64,000 nucleotides of DNA from UBA4744 sp963723165 (GTDB lineage: Bacteria > Actinomycetota > Acidimicrobiia > Spongiisociales > UBA4744). Each line of letters begins with the position of its first letter. The first letter of the stretch is position 1. Shown piece after piece: positions 17,990-26,412 of this stretch. Below the pieces are notes generated by a model. It had not been told where the DNA came from. It was given only the letters and a program-made list of their open reading frames with translations, and did not search any database. Position numbers and translations under genes: made by a program. Location: NCBI GenBank assembly GCA_963723165.1, contig CAVRPP010000003.1:186001-250000 (forward strand). The letters are read 5' to 3'.

Positions 17990-19278
17990 CCCTCGTTCGA
18001 TCCGAATCGAACGACTACCCGGGCCCCACCGTCCTTTGCTTGGCTGATGGCCAGGTCCCCGCCGCTCGCCTCGGCGGCACGTCGCACGATGTCGAGTCCC
18101 AGGCCGGTCGAACCGGAAGAACTCGCTCCCCGCTCGATGACGTCTGGATCTGAGAAGCCGGGTCCCTGATCGTCGAGAGTGAGAACGATGTACCCACCAC
18201 TCCTGCTGAGGTCGACGGCGTAGGAAGTTCCTTCCGGGGTATGGGCCAGCACATTGCCGAGCAGAGCGTCGAGGGCGGCGGCGATGTCCCCGGTGTGGGC
18301 GCCGGTGAGGAGCGGCCCCGGCTCGATGTGGCTCGACCATCTTCGACCTTGATCCTCCGCAAGGGCGCCCCAGAAGCCGAGCCGGTCCCGGACAATTACC
18401 GCAACGTCGGCGACCACCCCGGGGCCTTCGCGCACCGGCCGCCGAGCCTCGTGGATGATGTGGTCGACGGTCCGTTCCAGGTCATCGAGATCCTCCGTCA
18501 GCCGTGCGACCAACTCCGGATCACGTACGGCTCCGGCGTCGAGTCGCAACGCGGTGAGCGGGGTGCGAAGCCGGTGGGAAAGATCGGCGACAGATTCTCG
18601 CTCCTGCGCCAGAAGACTCCGGATTCGCGATCCAAGGCGATTGAAGGCAAGGCCCACCTCGACCACTTCGGGCGGCCCGGCAGGATCGACCCGGACGTCG
18701 AGGTCGCCCTCACCCATGCGATGGGCCGCCGACGAGAGGACCTGAACCGGTTCCACAATGGACCGGGCCAAGCGATCGGCCACCAGCGCAGCCAGTGCTA
18801 CTAGAGCAAACCCCAGCACGGCCAGGACGGCCCACGACGCACCGACGTTGCGGGTGAGCTCCTCGTCGGTCACGAAGACCCGGACGACGGCTGCGGACGT
18901 TTCATCCGGGAGGAAGACGGGAACGAATATCGCTTCACCACCGGCAACTTCCTGCCGGAACGCCTCACCACCCGAGGCTCTGACAAACCCGGCATCGAAC
19001 GAGGCATCGGCACCCAGCATTGTCCCGTCGGGCAGCGCCACCGACAACCTGGCGTCGTTTGGCAGCACACCCGAGCCGACCAGGACCCTGGCTCCATCAA
19101 TGCCTGCCTCCGGGAGGACAACACTCAGCGCTTGGGCCTGCGTTTGCGCATCCCGTTCTGCAACCACCAGGACCCGGTCCCGGGCCAGCGACCGCACCAG
19201 ACCTGCCAACGGAACGACAAAGGCCAGCACCACCATTGCCGTGACAGCCGCCGACACCAGCGCGAGCCTGCGCCTCAC
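17986..19278 (-). CDS. Sensor histidine kinase (HAMP-HisKA-HATPase)
   Basis: A 430-residue membrane sensor. It has an N-terminal helix (~7-27), an extracytoplasmic domain of ~120 residues, a second helix (~148-168), HAMP (RSIVEPVQVLSSAAHRMG), the phospho-acceptor His in LSHRLRTPLTALRLD, an N box in LLGNVLAHTPEGT, and G boxes DDQGPGFS and GSTGLGLDIV. It should autophosphorylate and pass phosphate to the response regulator encoded just upstream. The GTG start overlaps that gene's TGA by four bases (GTGA), so the pair is co-translated. The ligand is unknown. Confidence 0.92.
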   Translation of the reverse strand: MRRRLALVSAAVTAMVVLAFVVPLAGLVRSLARDRVLVVAERDAQTQAQALSVVLPEAGIDGARVLVGSGVLPNDARLSVALPDGTMLGADASFDAGFVRASGGEAFRQEVAGGEAIFVPVFLPDETSAAVVRVFVTDEELTRNVGASWAVLAVLGFALVALAALVADRLARSIVEPVQVLSSAAHRMGEGDLDVRVDPAGPPEVVEVGLAFNRLGSRIRSLLAQERESVADLSHRLRTPLTALRLDAGAVRDPELVARLTEDLDDLERTVDHIIHEARRPVREGPGVVADVAVIVRDRLGFWGALAEDQGRRWSSHIEPGPLLTGAHTGDIAAALDALLGNVLAHTPEGTSYAVDLSRSGGYIVLTLDDQGPGFSDPDVIERGASSSGSTGLGLDIVRRAAEASGGDLAISQAKDGGARVVVRFGSNEG

Positions 19279-19959
19279 GACGTGGGAGCGGCCAGTTTTA
19301 CCCCGACCCCCCGCACCGTGTGCAGGTAGACGGGTTCGGCCGCCGACTCACCCAGCTTCCGGCGCACCCATGACAAATGAACGTCAACCGTCTTATCCGC
19401 GCCGCCGTAGGGTTGCCGCCAAACCTCGGCAAGCAGTTCCCGTTTGCCGACCACCGTGCCGACTCGCTCGGCCAGGTAGAAAAGCAGGTCGAATTCCTTG
19501 CGGGTCAGTTCGAGGGTCGCGGCCCGCCAGCTTCGCTTCCCGCGCCCGGGGATCGATGGACAGTTCCCCCACGTCGATAGACCCACCCTGGTCGTCGGCT
19601 CCGCCCCTCCGCAGCACCGCCCGGATCCGGGCTTCGAGTTGCTCGCTGGAGAACGGCTTGACCACATAATCGTCTGCTCCGGCGTCGAGGACTCTGACGA
19701 TCTCTGTCTCGTCGTCACGAGCCGTCGCCACGATGACCGGGACGGCACTCACCGCCCTGATCATCTTGAGGACCTCGAGCCCGTCAACGTCGGGCAAACC
19801 CAGATCGAGTATCACCACATCGGGAGCGTGAGCAATGACGGCTTCCAGTCCGCCGAGGCCGGTGGCAGATGAATCGACGTCGTAGCCCCGGTCGGCCAGC
19901 CGCCGGGCCAGCGTCTCGCGGATTCTCTGTTCGTCTTCGATGATCAATACGGCGGACAT
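19275..19959 (-). pseudogene. OmpR/PhoB-family response regulator (one frameshift)
   Basis: About 228 residues in two frames. The receiver domain starts MSAVLIIEDEQRIRETL and keeps the phospho-acceptor Asp in VVILDLGLPDVDGLE and the Lys in DYVVKPFSSEQL. The winged-helix output domain (LELTRKEFDLLFYLAER, VDVHLSWVRRKLGE, VRGVGVKL) lies in a second frame, joined near 19520. A single-base indel explains the split, which makes a sequencing error more likely than true loss. The start at ATG 19959 has TATCGT six bases upstream. Its likely target is the triple CTTAA site upstream of the divergent gene. Confidence 0.85.
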
Positions 19960-19965
19960 CGCTTC

Positions 19966-19971
19966 ACGATA
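19966..19971 (-). promoter_or_regulatory. TATCGT -10 element, leaderless start at 19959
   Basis: On the minus strand TATCGT is followed by six bases and then ATG 19959 of the response regulator. Confidence 0.55.
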
Positions 19972-20008
19972 CCGCCGAACGAGCTGATCGACCCGCAGAA
20001 CCCCGGCT

Positions 20009-20040
20009 CTTAACGAAGGCTTAAACCTTGCTTAAGCCTT
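20009..20040. promoter_or_regulatory. Triple CTTAA operator with exact 11-bp spacing
   Basis: CTTAA occurs at 20009, 20020 and 20031, one helical turn apart. The last two also form a perfect 9-bp inverted repeat (20016-20024 with 20032-20040, AAGGCTTAA). OmpR/PhoB-family regulators bind direct repeats at 11-bp spacing. The site lies between the divergent response regulator and the Thr-rich protein, overlapping where the latter's -35 should be. Confidence 0.6.
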
Positions 20041-20058
20041 CTGCAGCCGGATGTGATC

Positions 20059-20064
20059 CATACT
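20059..20064 (+). promoter_or_regulatory. CATACT -10 element, leaderless start at 20071
   Basis: CATACT (one base off TANNNT) sits six bases before ATG 20071. The operator above lies immediately upstream. Confidence 0.45.
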
Positions 20065-20070
20065 GGATCC

Positions 20071-20628
20071 ATGAACAAACGCCGGTTTGGTCTCGTAGTC
20101 GCCTGGGTGGCGGCCACTGCAATGGCGACCCTGCTGGCCTCGCAGGCGGTGGCGCTGGTGCGCGACCAGGTAACGGACCGCCCGTCGAGAGTGGCCACAA
20201 CTCTGGCTTTGGAAACCACAGCTTCGACGACAGCTTCTCCAACCACATCGACGCCGGCCTCATCCCAAACATCCCCAACGACTACCAGCGCCGCTCCGAC
20301 CACAACGGCCCCGACCGCCACCCCCTCAACCAGCCAACCGGTGACAACGACCTCCCCGGCTACCACCACGACACCACCGACCAGTGCCGATGAGGAACAG
20401 ACCTACTATCTCACCGGGGGTTGGGCCACCGTGCAATGCTCCGGTGACGATGTCGCCCTCGTCACCTACGCTCCCAACCCGGGTTATCGAGTGGAGATCG
20501 AGTCGGCCGGACCCACCAAAGTCGAGATCAAGTTCGAAGCAACCGGAGATGAGCACGAGTCCGCGCTCGAAGCCCGCTGTGATGATGGAATTCTCAATCC
20601 GAAGATCGAGGAGGGCGACCACGATTGA
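20071..20628 (+). CDS. Membrane-anchored or secreted Thr/Ser/Pro-rich protein
   Basis: A 185-residue protein with an N-terminal hydrophobic helix (LVVAWVAATAMATLLASQAV, a signal anchor or signal peptide). A mucin-like stalk of ~75 residues dominated by Thr, Ser and Pro follows, then a ~70-residue domain with two Cys (VQCSGDD and EARCDDG) that probably form a disulfide outside the cell. No family is recognised. ATG 20071 is preferred over 20053 because of the -10 spacing. It is divergent from the two-component system and sits behind its probable operator, so it is a likely regulon member. Confidence 0.7.
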   Translation: MNKRRFGLVVAWVAATAMATLLASQAVALVRDQVTDRPSRVATTLALETTASTTASPTTSTPASSQTSPTTTSAAPTTTAPTATPSTSQPVTTTSPATTTTPPTSADEEQTYYLTGGWATVQCSGDDVALVTYAPNPGYRVEIESAGPTKVEIKFEATGDEHESALEARCDDGILNPKIEEGDHD

Positions 20629-20643
20629 GACCGGCCACCAGGG

Positions 20644-21414
20644 TCACCCGCCGAGTGTGGTCGCAGCCCGGCCTTCCGCACACGATTCGAGGATGCCGCA
20701 GAATTTGCACCACGGCCCGCCCCGCCGTTCTATGCCCCGGCCCATCTCCCAGGCGGCACGCAGTTGCTCAACCATGTCCGCCACCTGCGTCGCAGTGGTC
20801 GCGACAGTGCCACAGTCGGGGACCTCGGTCATTCGCTCTCCGGTCCGCACCGACACCGCTTCGACCATCCGGGGCAGTTCTTCTTTCTCGAGCGCCCACA
20901 GCAGCGCATAGAAACGGAGCTGATCGACGACCTCCCCCAACTCCCCGGTCTTCCAATCAACCAAACGCACCCCCTGGTCGTCGATGAATACGGCATCGAC
21001 CGATCCGACCAGCGTGACATTGTGGGCCGGCTCCACCATCAACGCCACCTCAGCACCCAGGAAGCCGTCGACGGGCATCTTCTTGAATCGTTCGTAGATC
21101 GCTCCAACCTCTTCGATCACATTGCCGAGCTCGCTTGGCTTGAGTCCAAGCGTCCCCAGTTTGAAATTCAGGTTGGAACCCCCGATTTCGCTGCGACACA
21201 CCTGGCCGAGGTCCTGAGATTCGATCGGATCTCCGCCGAGATGGCGGGCAAAGAGGCGATGAGCGAGACCACCGGAGAACGCCGCCCGGCTCTCCGGCCC
21301 CCATTCGCCCTGCAATCGTGCGAGGGCATTGTCCGGGCATTGCCGGAAGGCAACGAATGTCGATGCCGAGATCCGGACGGGGTCGCCTGGAGCGATCGGG
21401 GGGAAATCGAACAC
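20644..21414 (-). CDS. RecB/Cas4-like PD-(D/E)XK nuclease-family protein
   Basis: A 256-residue single-domain protein of the PDDEXK_1 family. Features are ASTFVAFRQCPDNALARLQG at the start (ISxSxLxxFxxCP-like), the catalytic GSVDAVF-IDDQGVRLVDWKTG (Asp-x(n)-Asp-x-Lys), a QLRFYALLWA helix, and three C-terminal cysteines in WCKFCGILESCAEG that suggest an iron-sulfur cluster together with an N-terminal Cys. Such proteins resect or nick DNA, often beside helicases, though no helicase is near. The start is GTG 21414 with TACCAT six bases upstream. Confidence 0.82.
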   Translation of the reverse strand: MFDFPPIAPGDPVRISASTFVAFRQCPDNALARLQGEWGPESRAAFSGGLAHRLFARHLGGDPIESQDLGQVCRSEIGGSNLNFKLGTLGLKPSELGNVIEEVGAIYERFKKMPVDGFLGAEVALMVEPAHNVTLVGSVDAVFIDDQGVRLVDWKTGELGEVVDQLRFYALLWALEKEELPRMVEAVSVRTGERMTEVPDCGTVATTATQVADMVEQLRAAWEMGRGIERRGGPWCKFCGILESCAEGRAATTLGG

Positions 21415-21420
21415 GGTCGG

Positions 21421-21426
21421 ATGGTA
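21421..21426 (-). promoter_or_regulatory. TACCAT -10 element, leaderless start at 21414
   Basis: Minus-strand TACCAT is followed by six bases and GTG 21414. A plus-strand TACACT at 21458-21463 would serve the divergent VanW gene with a ~20-nt leader. Confidence 0.55.
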
Positions 21427-21490
21427 TCCGCCGGTTAGTCGTTTGGCCGGTAACGGCTACACTGGCCCTCTGCCGGGCCTGTAGATCACC

Positions 21491-23416
21491 ATGTCACGAA
21501 ACCTTCGCCTTTCTGTTTACGCGCTCGCCGCAATCGCGGCGTTGGTTGTGTTCGTCTTCGGGGCATTTGGGATCGACCGGGGACTCCACAAAGACACGGT
21601 GCTCCGCAACGTGGTCGTCGGTGAAGTCGACCTTTCCGGGATGGATACGGACGCCGCCACCAGCGCCTTACAGGCTCTCGAGGACAGGTTGGTGACCGCT
21701 CCTGCGACGTTCGAACTCAACGGAGCCACCCTCACGCTCGATCCGGAAACGGTCGGCTTCTTTGTCGATGAGCCGGGTGCCGCCCAAGCGGCTCTTGACG
21801 TAGGTCGGTCCGGGTCTCTCTTCAACCAATTTGGGTGGTGGTGGACCCATCTGTTCTCGGACGAGATCCTGGAGTTGCCGGTCGGCCTCGACCAAGAGGC
21901 CTTCAAAGCCGTAGCGGCCGAATGGTCGAGGGAACACATCTCGGATCCTCCCTTCGACGGATCTATCGCGGTCGACGGGGTGACCCCCGTTGCCGAGTAC
22001 CCGCGCGCGGGTCGCCGGGTTGCCGTAGACGTGGCTGCCGCGACCGTCCTGGAGTCTCTGGCCAGGGAGGACCGTGAAACACCATCCCTCGAAATCACTT
22101 CGGCGGCGCCTGCACTGAGCGATGAGGACGTTGATCAAGCCTTGCGAACTGCTGAGAAGATGCTGTCGGGTCCGGTCGTGCTCTCCCGTCTCGACCCGCC
22201 GATTGCCGTGACGTTCACGGTGGACCAACTGGCTGGAGCGCTCACCAGTGAGTTGATCACCAACTCCGTTGCGACCCTCGAGGTCGGATTCGATCCCGCC
22301 GAAGTGGAAGCGATGATCTCGCCGCTGCGCCCCGACCTGGAGCAACCCCCCGTAGATGCGCAGTTTGAAATCAATGACGACAACACGGTTTCGGTGATAG
22401 CGGGCCAACCCGGTTCACTCATCGACCCGGTGCTGACAACCGCCGTGCTTGAAGGGGCGGCGCTGGGCTCTTCGCGACAAGGAGAACTGCCCTTTCAGGA
22501 TGGGGCCGAGCCGGCCTTCACCACCGAGGACGCCGAAGCGCTCGATATCAGGCACCTGGTCTCGCAATTCACGACCTATCACGGCTGTTGTGAAAGCCGC
22601 GTCGACAACATCCAACTGTTCGCCGACGTCGTCGACGGAACGCTGCTGAAACCCGGTGAGGCGATCTCACTCAACACTCTGGTTGGGGAGCGGACGCTGG
22701 AACGGGGATTCAAGCCGGCGGGAACCATCATCCGGGGCAAGATCGTCGACACGGTTGGGGGCGGCGTCAGCCAGTTTGCCACCACGTTCTACAACGCGGT
22801 CTTCTGGGGAGGCTATGAGGACATCACTCACACCGCCCACAGCTACTACTTCTCGCGGTATCCGGAGGGCATTGAAGCCACGATCTCCTGGCCGGTTCCC
22901 AACCTGGAGTTCCGCAACAACCGGGAGTCGGCAATCCTCATCCGTACGTCCCATACCGACACGTCCATCACAGTCAGCTTCTACGGAAACAACGGCGGCC
23001 GTGTCGTGATCGGTGAGCAAAGCGGCGGGATCACTCGCTTCACCGTGCCGGAAGAGGGCGACGGCACGGCATATGTGGTCGAGGGAGAGGTGTCGGGTCG
23101 CTACTCGTACACCGAGCCCGTCATCGAATACACCGCCAACGCGACACTCGACCCTGAGGACGAGAAAGTCACCGAGGGCGGCCGACAGGGGTGGACGGTC
23201 ACGGTGACCCGCACGATCACCTATCCCGACCGCACGACGGATGAACAGACATGGCCGGTCCGCTACCGGGCACAGCCGCGAGAAGTGCAGGTTCATCCCT
23301 GCATGCTCCCGGAGGATCACCCGGACTACGTGGAAGAGTGCCCGGTAGAAGAGACCACAACCACCACCGGCAGCACAACCACATCAACCGAAACAACGAC
23401 CACAACCGGCGGCTAG
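21491..23416 (+). CDS. VanW-family exported protein with Thr-rich tail
   Basis: A 641-residue envelope protein. It has an N-terminal anchor helix (~9-27), two repeats of the peptidoglycan-binding PG_binding_4 type (residues ~40-150 and ~200-320), then the VanW domain (~345-490) with TTYHGCCESRVDNIQ, LKPGEAISLN, VGGGVSQFATTFYNA and AHSYYFSRYPEG. A beta-rich G5-like region (~520-600) and a tail of nearly pure Thr/Ser/Glu/Gly end the protein. It probably acts on or binds the cell wall. Its exact reaction is not known for the family. Confidence 0.88.
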   Translation: MSRNLRLSVYALAAIAALVVFVFGAFGIDRGLHKDTVLRNVVVGEVDLSGMDTDAATSALQALEDRLVTAPATFELNGATLTLDPETVGFFVDEPGAAQAALDVGRSGSLFNQFGWWWTHLFSDEILELPVGLDQEAFKAVAAEWSREHISDPPFDGSIAVDGVTPVAEYPRAGRRVAVDVAAATVLESLAREDRETPSLEITSAAPALSDEDVDQALRTAEKMLSGPVVLSRLDPPIAVTFTVDQLAGALTSELITNSVATLEVGFDPAEVEAMISPLRPDLEQPPVDAQFEINDDNTVSVIAGQPGSLIDPVLTTAVLEGAALGSSRQGELPFQDGAEPAFTTEDAEALDIRHLVSQFTTYHGCCESRVDNIQLFADVVDGTLLKPGEAISLNTLVGERTLERGFKPAGTIIRGKIVDTVGGGVSQFATTFYNAVFWGGYEDITHTAHSYYFSRYPEGIEATISWPVPNLEFRNNRESAILIRTSHTDTSITVSFYGNNGGRVVIGEQSGGITRFTVPEEGDGTAYVVEGEVSGRYSYTEPVIEYTANATLDPEDEKVTEGGRQGWTVTVTRTITYPDRTTDEQTWPVRYRAQPREVQVHPCMLPEDHPDYVEECPVEETTTTTGSTTTSTETTTTTGG

Positions 23417-23742
23417 ACCCCGTCGGCGGTGGGCGCGACCCCCCGGTTCTCTTCGTAGAAAATGAAGAAGTCGCGAATGATTTCGGCGGCCTCACCGGCG
23501 GTCTGCTCGGTCCAGCCACCAATCCGTCGGGCGGTGACCTGATTGGATAGCACGAACACATGGTCGATGCCCGCTTCGGCGGCAAACAGAGCAGCGGCCA
23601 GACGGGCAGCCGTAGTTTCCTCAGTCCGGGCGGCGGCCATGGAGTCGAAGCCATGACCGTCCTGGCCGGTCACACTTCGGTCGGTGTCGAACAGGGCCAC
23701 GTCGCCCAGCACCACGCTTTTGACTTCGATCGTTTGGCCCAT
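23413..23742 (-). CDS. Conserved hypothetical protein
   Basis: A 109-residue soluble protein with good coding character (C/G-ending codons, balanced composition) overlapping the VanW stop by four bases, convergent. It starts MGQTIEVKSVVLGDVALFDTD and has a central Ala-rich helix, a hydrophobic strand DHVFVLSN, and a C-terminal helix EIIRDFFIFYEEN. I recognise no family. A TAAAGT hexamer some 35 bases upstream could serve as a -10 element. Confidence 0.55.
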   Translation of the reverse strand: MGQTIEVKSVVLGDVALFDTDRSVTGQDGHGFDSMAAARTEETTAARLAAALFAAEAGIDHVFVLSNQVTARRIGGWTEQTAGEAAEIIRDFFIFYEENRGVAPTADGV

Positions 23743-23794
23743 CGTGTGAAGCTCCCGGGTGTTGCCGTGCGGGTGACTTTAGTGCAGCAATGAG

Positions 23795-25234
23795 CTAGCG
23801 CCCCACAGGAGCTTCGCCACTCGGCTCGCCGACGATATGCAGCTTCATCAGGTTGGTGGATGCCTGCTGATTGGGCGGTATTCCCGCCACCATGACCACG
23901 CCTTCACCGACCGCGCAGGTTTCCAAGCCGACGAGCGCCGCCTCGGCCGCGGAAATCATGGCATCGGTGTGGTCGAGGCGAAGGAAGGCATTCGGGATCA
24001 CTCCCCAGTACAGGGCCATACGATTGAGAGTCTGCTGTTCTGGTGTGAACGCCATGATCTGGGCGGTCGGGCGGTACTTCGAAAGCAACAAGGCTGTACT
24101 CCCCGACTCCGTGAAAGCCACAATGGTCCCCAATCCGAGGTCGGAAGCCGCTTCGACGGCAGCCTTGGCAGTGGCAGAGGCAAACGTCGGATGCCGGGCC
24201 ATGAATGCGGCGCTGGCTTCCTGTCTGGAAGCAGGAGATTTCTCGGCCTCCCGGCAGATCGTATGCATGGCCGCGACCGTGCGTACCGGGTATTTCCCGA
24301 TGGCCGTTTCACCGCTGAGCATGACAGCGTCTGTGCCGTTGAGCACTGCGTTGGTGACATCTGTCACTTCTGCCCTGGTCGGCCGAATCGAACCGATCAT
24401 CGACTCGAGCATCTCTGTGGCCGTGATCGAGACCAACCCGGCCCGGTTGGTCCTGGCGAGAATGTCTCGCTGAACGGCCGGAATGGTCTCGAGCGGAAGC
24501 TGAACGCCCAGGTCACCGCGGGCGACCATAACGCCTTGCGCAACCTCCAGGATGGCGTCGAGGTTCTGGTAGGCGGCGGCCAGCTCGATCTTGGCGATGA
24601 TCGGCGTCGATCCGCCCGCCAACCGGGCCACCTCCTGAACCTCGGCGGCCGACTGAACGAAGGAGGCAGCAACGAAGTCGACGCCGAGTTGGCGGCCAAA
24701 ATCGAGGTCAACCCGGTCCTTCTCGGTGATGGCTCCCACACGCAGCCTGGAATTCGGAAACGCCACTCCTTTGCGGTCCGTAAGTACGCCCGATTGCGTG
24801 GCCGAAGCCAGCAAGCTCTCGTCGTCCTTGGAAACAACCTCGAGACGCAACAGCCCGTCGGCCAGGACGATCAAGTCCCCGACGGCAACATCCTCGAGTA
24901 GGTAGTCGTAGTCGCACATGATCCTGCCGGGACCCGCCATTCCGTTGCCTTGATGAATCCGGACCTCGTCACCGGCCCCTAGTTCGACACTTCCACCGGC
25001 AAAGGTACCGGTCCGGATCTTCGGCCCCTGGATGTCCTGCAGTACGGCGATCGGCCGATGCGCCACTGACGATGCCTCTCGCACCCAGCCGAGGTAGCGG
25101 CGGTGGTCCTCGTGTGTGCCATGGGAGAAATTGAGTCGAGCAACGTCCATCCCTGCTTCCACCAGAGCTGCAACCATCTCCGGGGACGTGATTGCCGGGC
25201 CCATGGTCGCAATGATCTTCGTATGGCGGGTCAT
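23795..25234 (-). CDS. pyk: Pyruvate kinase
   Basis: Transfers phosphate from phosphoenolpyruvate to ADP, the last step of glycolysis. It is 479 residues, the usual length. Landmarks are TKIIATMGPAITSPE, RLNFSHGTHEDH, LQDIQGPKIRTG, the active-site IIAKIE, VMVARGDLGVQLP, ITATEMLESMI and SGETAIGKYP, followed by the C-terminal regulatory domain. ATG 25234 has TAGCCT seven bases upstream. The open frame continues to 26086 but only antisense to the next gene. Divergent from the LigD-type gene across 84 bp. Confidence 0.97.
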   Translation of the reverse strand: MTRHTKIIATMGPAITSPEMVAALVEAGMDVARLNFSHGTHEDHRRYLGWVREASSVAHRPIAVLQDIQGPKIRTGTFAGGSVELGAGDEVRIHQGNGMAGPGRIMCDYDYLLEDVAVGDLIVLADGLLRLEVVSKDDESLLASATQSGVLTDRKGVAFPNSRLRVGAITEKDRVDLDFGRQLGVDFVAASFVQSAAEVQEVARLAGGSTPIIAKIELAAAYQNLDAILEVAQGVMVARGDLGVQLPLETIPAVQRDILARTNRAGLVSITATEMLESMIGSIRPTRAEVTDVTNAVLNGTDAVMLSGETAIGKYPVRTVAAMHTICREAEKSPASRQEASAAFMARHPTFASATAKAAVEAASDLGLGTIVAFTESGSTALLLSKYRPTAQIMAFTPEQQTLNRMALYWGVIPNAFLRLDHTDAMISAAEAALVGLETCAVGEGVVMVAGIPPNQQASTNLMKLHIVGEPSGEAPVGR

Positions 25235-25241
25235 GGGTACC

Positions 25242-25247
25242 AGGCTA
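25242..25247 (-). promoter_or_regulatory. TAGCCT -10 element for pyk
   Basis: Minus-strand TAGCCT seven bases before ATG 25234, a leaderless arrangement. Confidence 0.5.
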
Positions 25248-25305
25248 GGCAATCCGGGGTCTGGGGGACGAGGAGCGCCTGCGACACGTTGGGTGATCAA
25301 CTCCG

Positions 25306-25311
25306 TATCCT
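25306..25311 (+). promoter_or_regulatory. TATCCT -10 element for the LigD-type gene
   Basis: TATCCT seven bases before ATG 25319, with no Shine-Dalgarno sequence. Confidence 0.5.
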
Positions 25312-25318
25312 GGTCTCC

Positions 25319-26323
25319 ATGGCAACCGAGGAAACCAGTGTCGAAGTTGCCGGACGGGCGATCCGGATCACCAGCCCGGGCAAAGTGATGTTCCCGGAGA
25401 AAGGCTGGACCAAACTCGATGTGGTCGAGCACTACCTGATGTGCGCATCCGGGGCCCTCCGGGGAGTTCAGAACCGTCCCAGCCTGCTGAAGCGTTGGAA
25501 TGGTGGCGTTGCCGAACGCCCGCTGTTCGTCAAGCGGCCCAAGGGTGCCCGCAATCTGGTTGATGTCACTTTTCCGTCGGCGCGCCCCGGGCAGATGTTC
25601 GCCCCCACGGACGAGAGTGACGTTATCTGGATGGCGCAGATGAACTGTTTGGACCTGAACCCCTGGAACGCCCGGGCAGATGACCTGACTCACCCGGATG
25701 AGCTTCGGGTCGATCTCGACCCGACCGAAGGCCACGATTTCGAGGCGGCCCGCGACGTTGCATTCGCCATCAAGACCCTCCTCGATGAACTCGGGCTGGT
25801 CGGGTGGCCGAAGACCTCGGGCAACCGCGGGATCCACATCTACGTCCGCTTGCAGCGTGAGTGGGATTTCTATGAGGTCCGGAGAGCGGCACTGGCGCTG
25901 GCGAGAGAGGTTGAACGTCGTCACGAACTGGCCACAACCGCCTGGTGGAAAGAGGAGCGGGACGGGGTCTTCATCGACTTCAACCAGAACGCCTGGGACA
26001 AGACAATCGCCAGCGCCTACAGCATCCGGCACACAGGCCTGGTTTCCACCCCTTTCGAATGGGATGAGCTCGGCACTATCGACCACCGGGCGATGGACCT
26101 GGCCAGCTTCCGGGATCGATGGACGGCGGTGGGCGACCTCACAGACGGAATCGACGAGGCAGCCGGACGTTTGGAGGATTTATTGGACATGGTGGCTGCC
26201 GACGAAGAGCGGGGCATCGGTGATGCCCCCTGGCCGCCTCACTACCCGAAGATGCCCGGCGAGCCGCCCCGCGTCCAACCTTCCAAGATGCGCAAAGAGA
26301 ACTGGGAGTCGCCTCCCTCCTGA
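25319..26323 (+). CDS. LigD-type polymerase (archaeo-eukaryotic primase-like NHEJ polymerase)
   Basis: A 334-residue stand-alone polymerase domain of the LigD family, which fills gaps at broken DNA ends and can add ribonucleotides. Motifs are FPEKGWTKLDVVEHY near the start, FVKRPKGAR, the catalytic pair in RVDLDPTEG, GNRGIHIYVRL, and VFIDFNQNAWDKTIASAYS. There is no ligase or nuclease domain fused, unlike the three-domain mycobacterial LigD. It faces an ATP-dependent ligase tail to tail, and no Ku gene is visible within the window. Confidence 0.92.
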   Translation: MATEETSVEVAGRAIRITSPGKVMFPEKGWTKLDVVEHYLMCASGALRGVQNRPSLLKRWNGGVAERPLFVKRPKGARNLVDVTFPSARPGQMFAPTDESDVIWMAQMNCLDLNPWNARADDLTHPDELRVDLDPTEGHDFEAARDVAFAIKTLLDELGLVGWPKTSGNRGIHIYVRLQREWDFYEVRRAALALAREVERRHELATTAWWKEERDGVFIDFNQNAWDKTIASAYSIRHTGLVSTPFEWDELGTIDHRAMDLASFRDRWTAVGDLTDGIDEAAGRLEDLLDMVAADEERGIGDAPWPPHYPKMPGEPPRVQPSKMRKENWESPPS

Positions 26324-26412
26324 CAGGCGCAGCGAGTCGAACTGGGGGGGAGGCGGGGGGATTCTCCCAACCACGAGCGCGTCCGGCGAAGTGCCCCGCC
26401 CGACCGTGGCGG

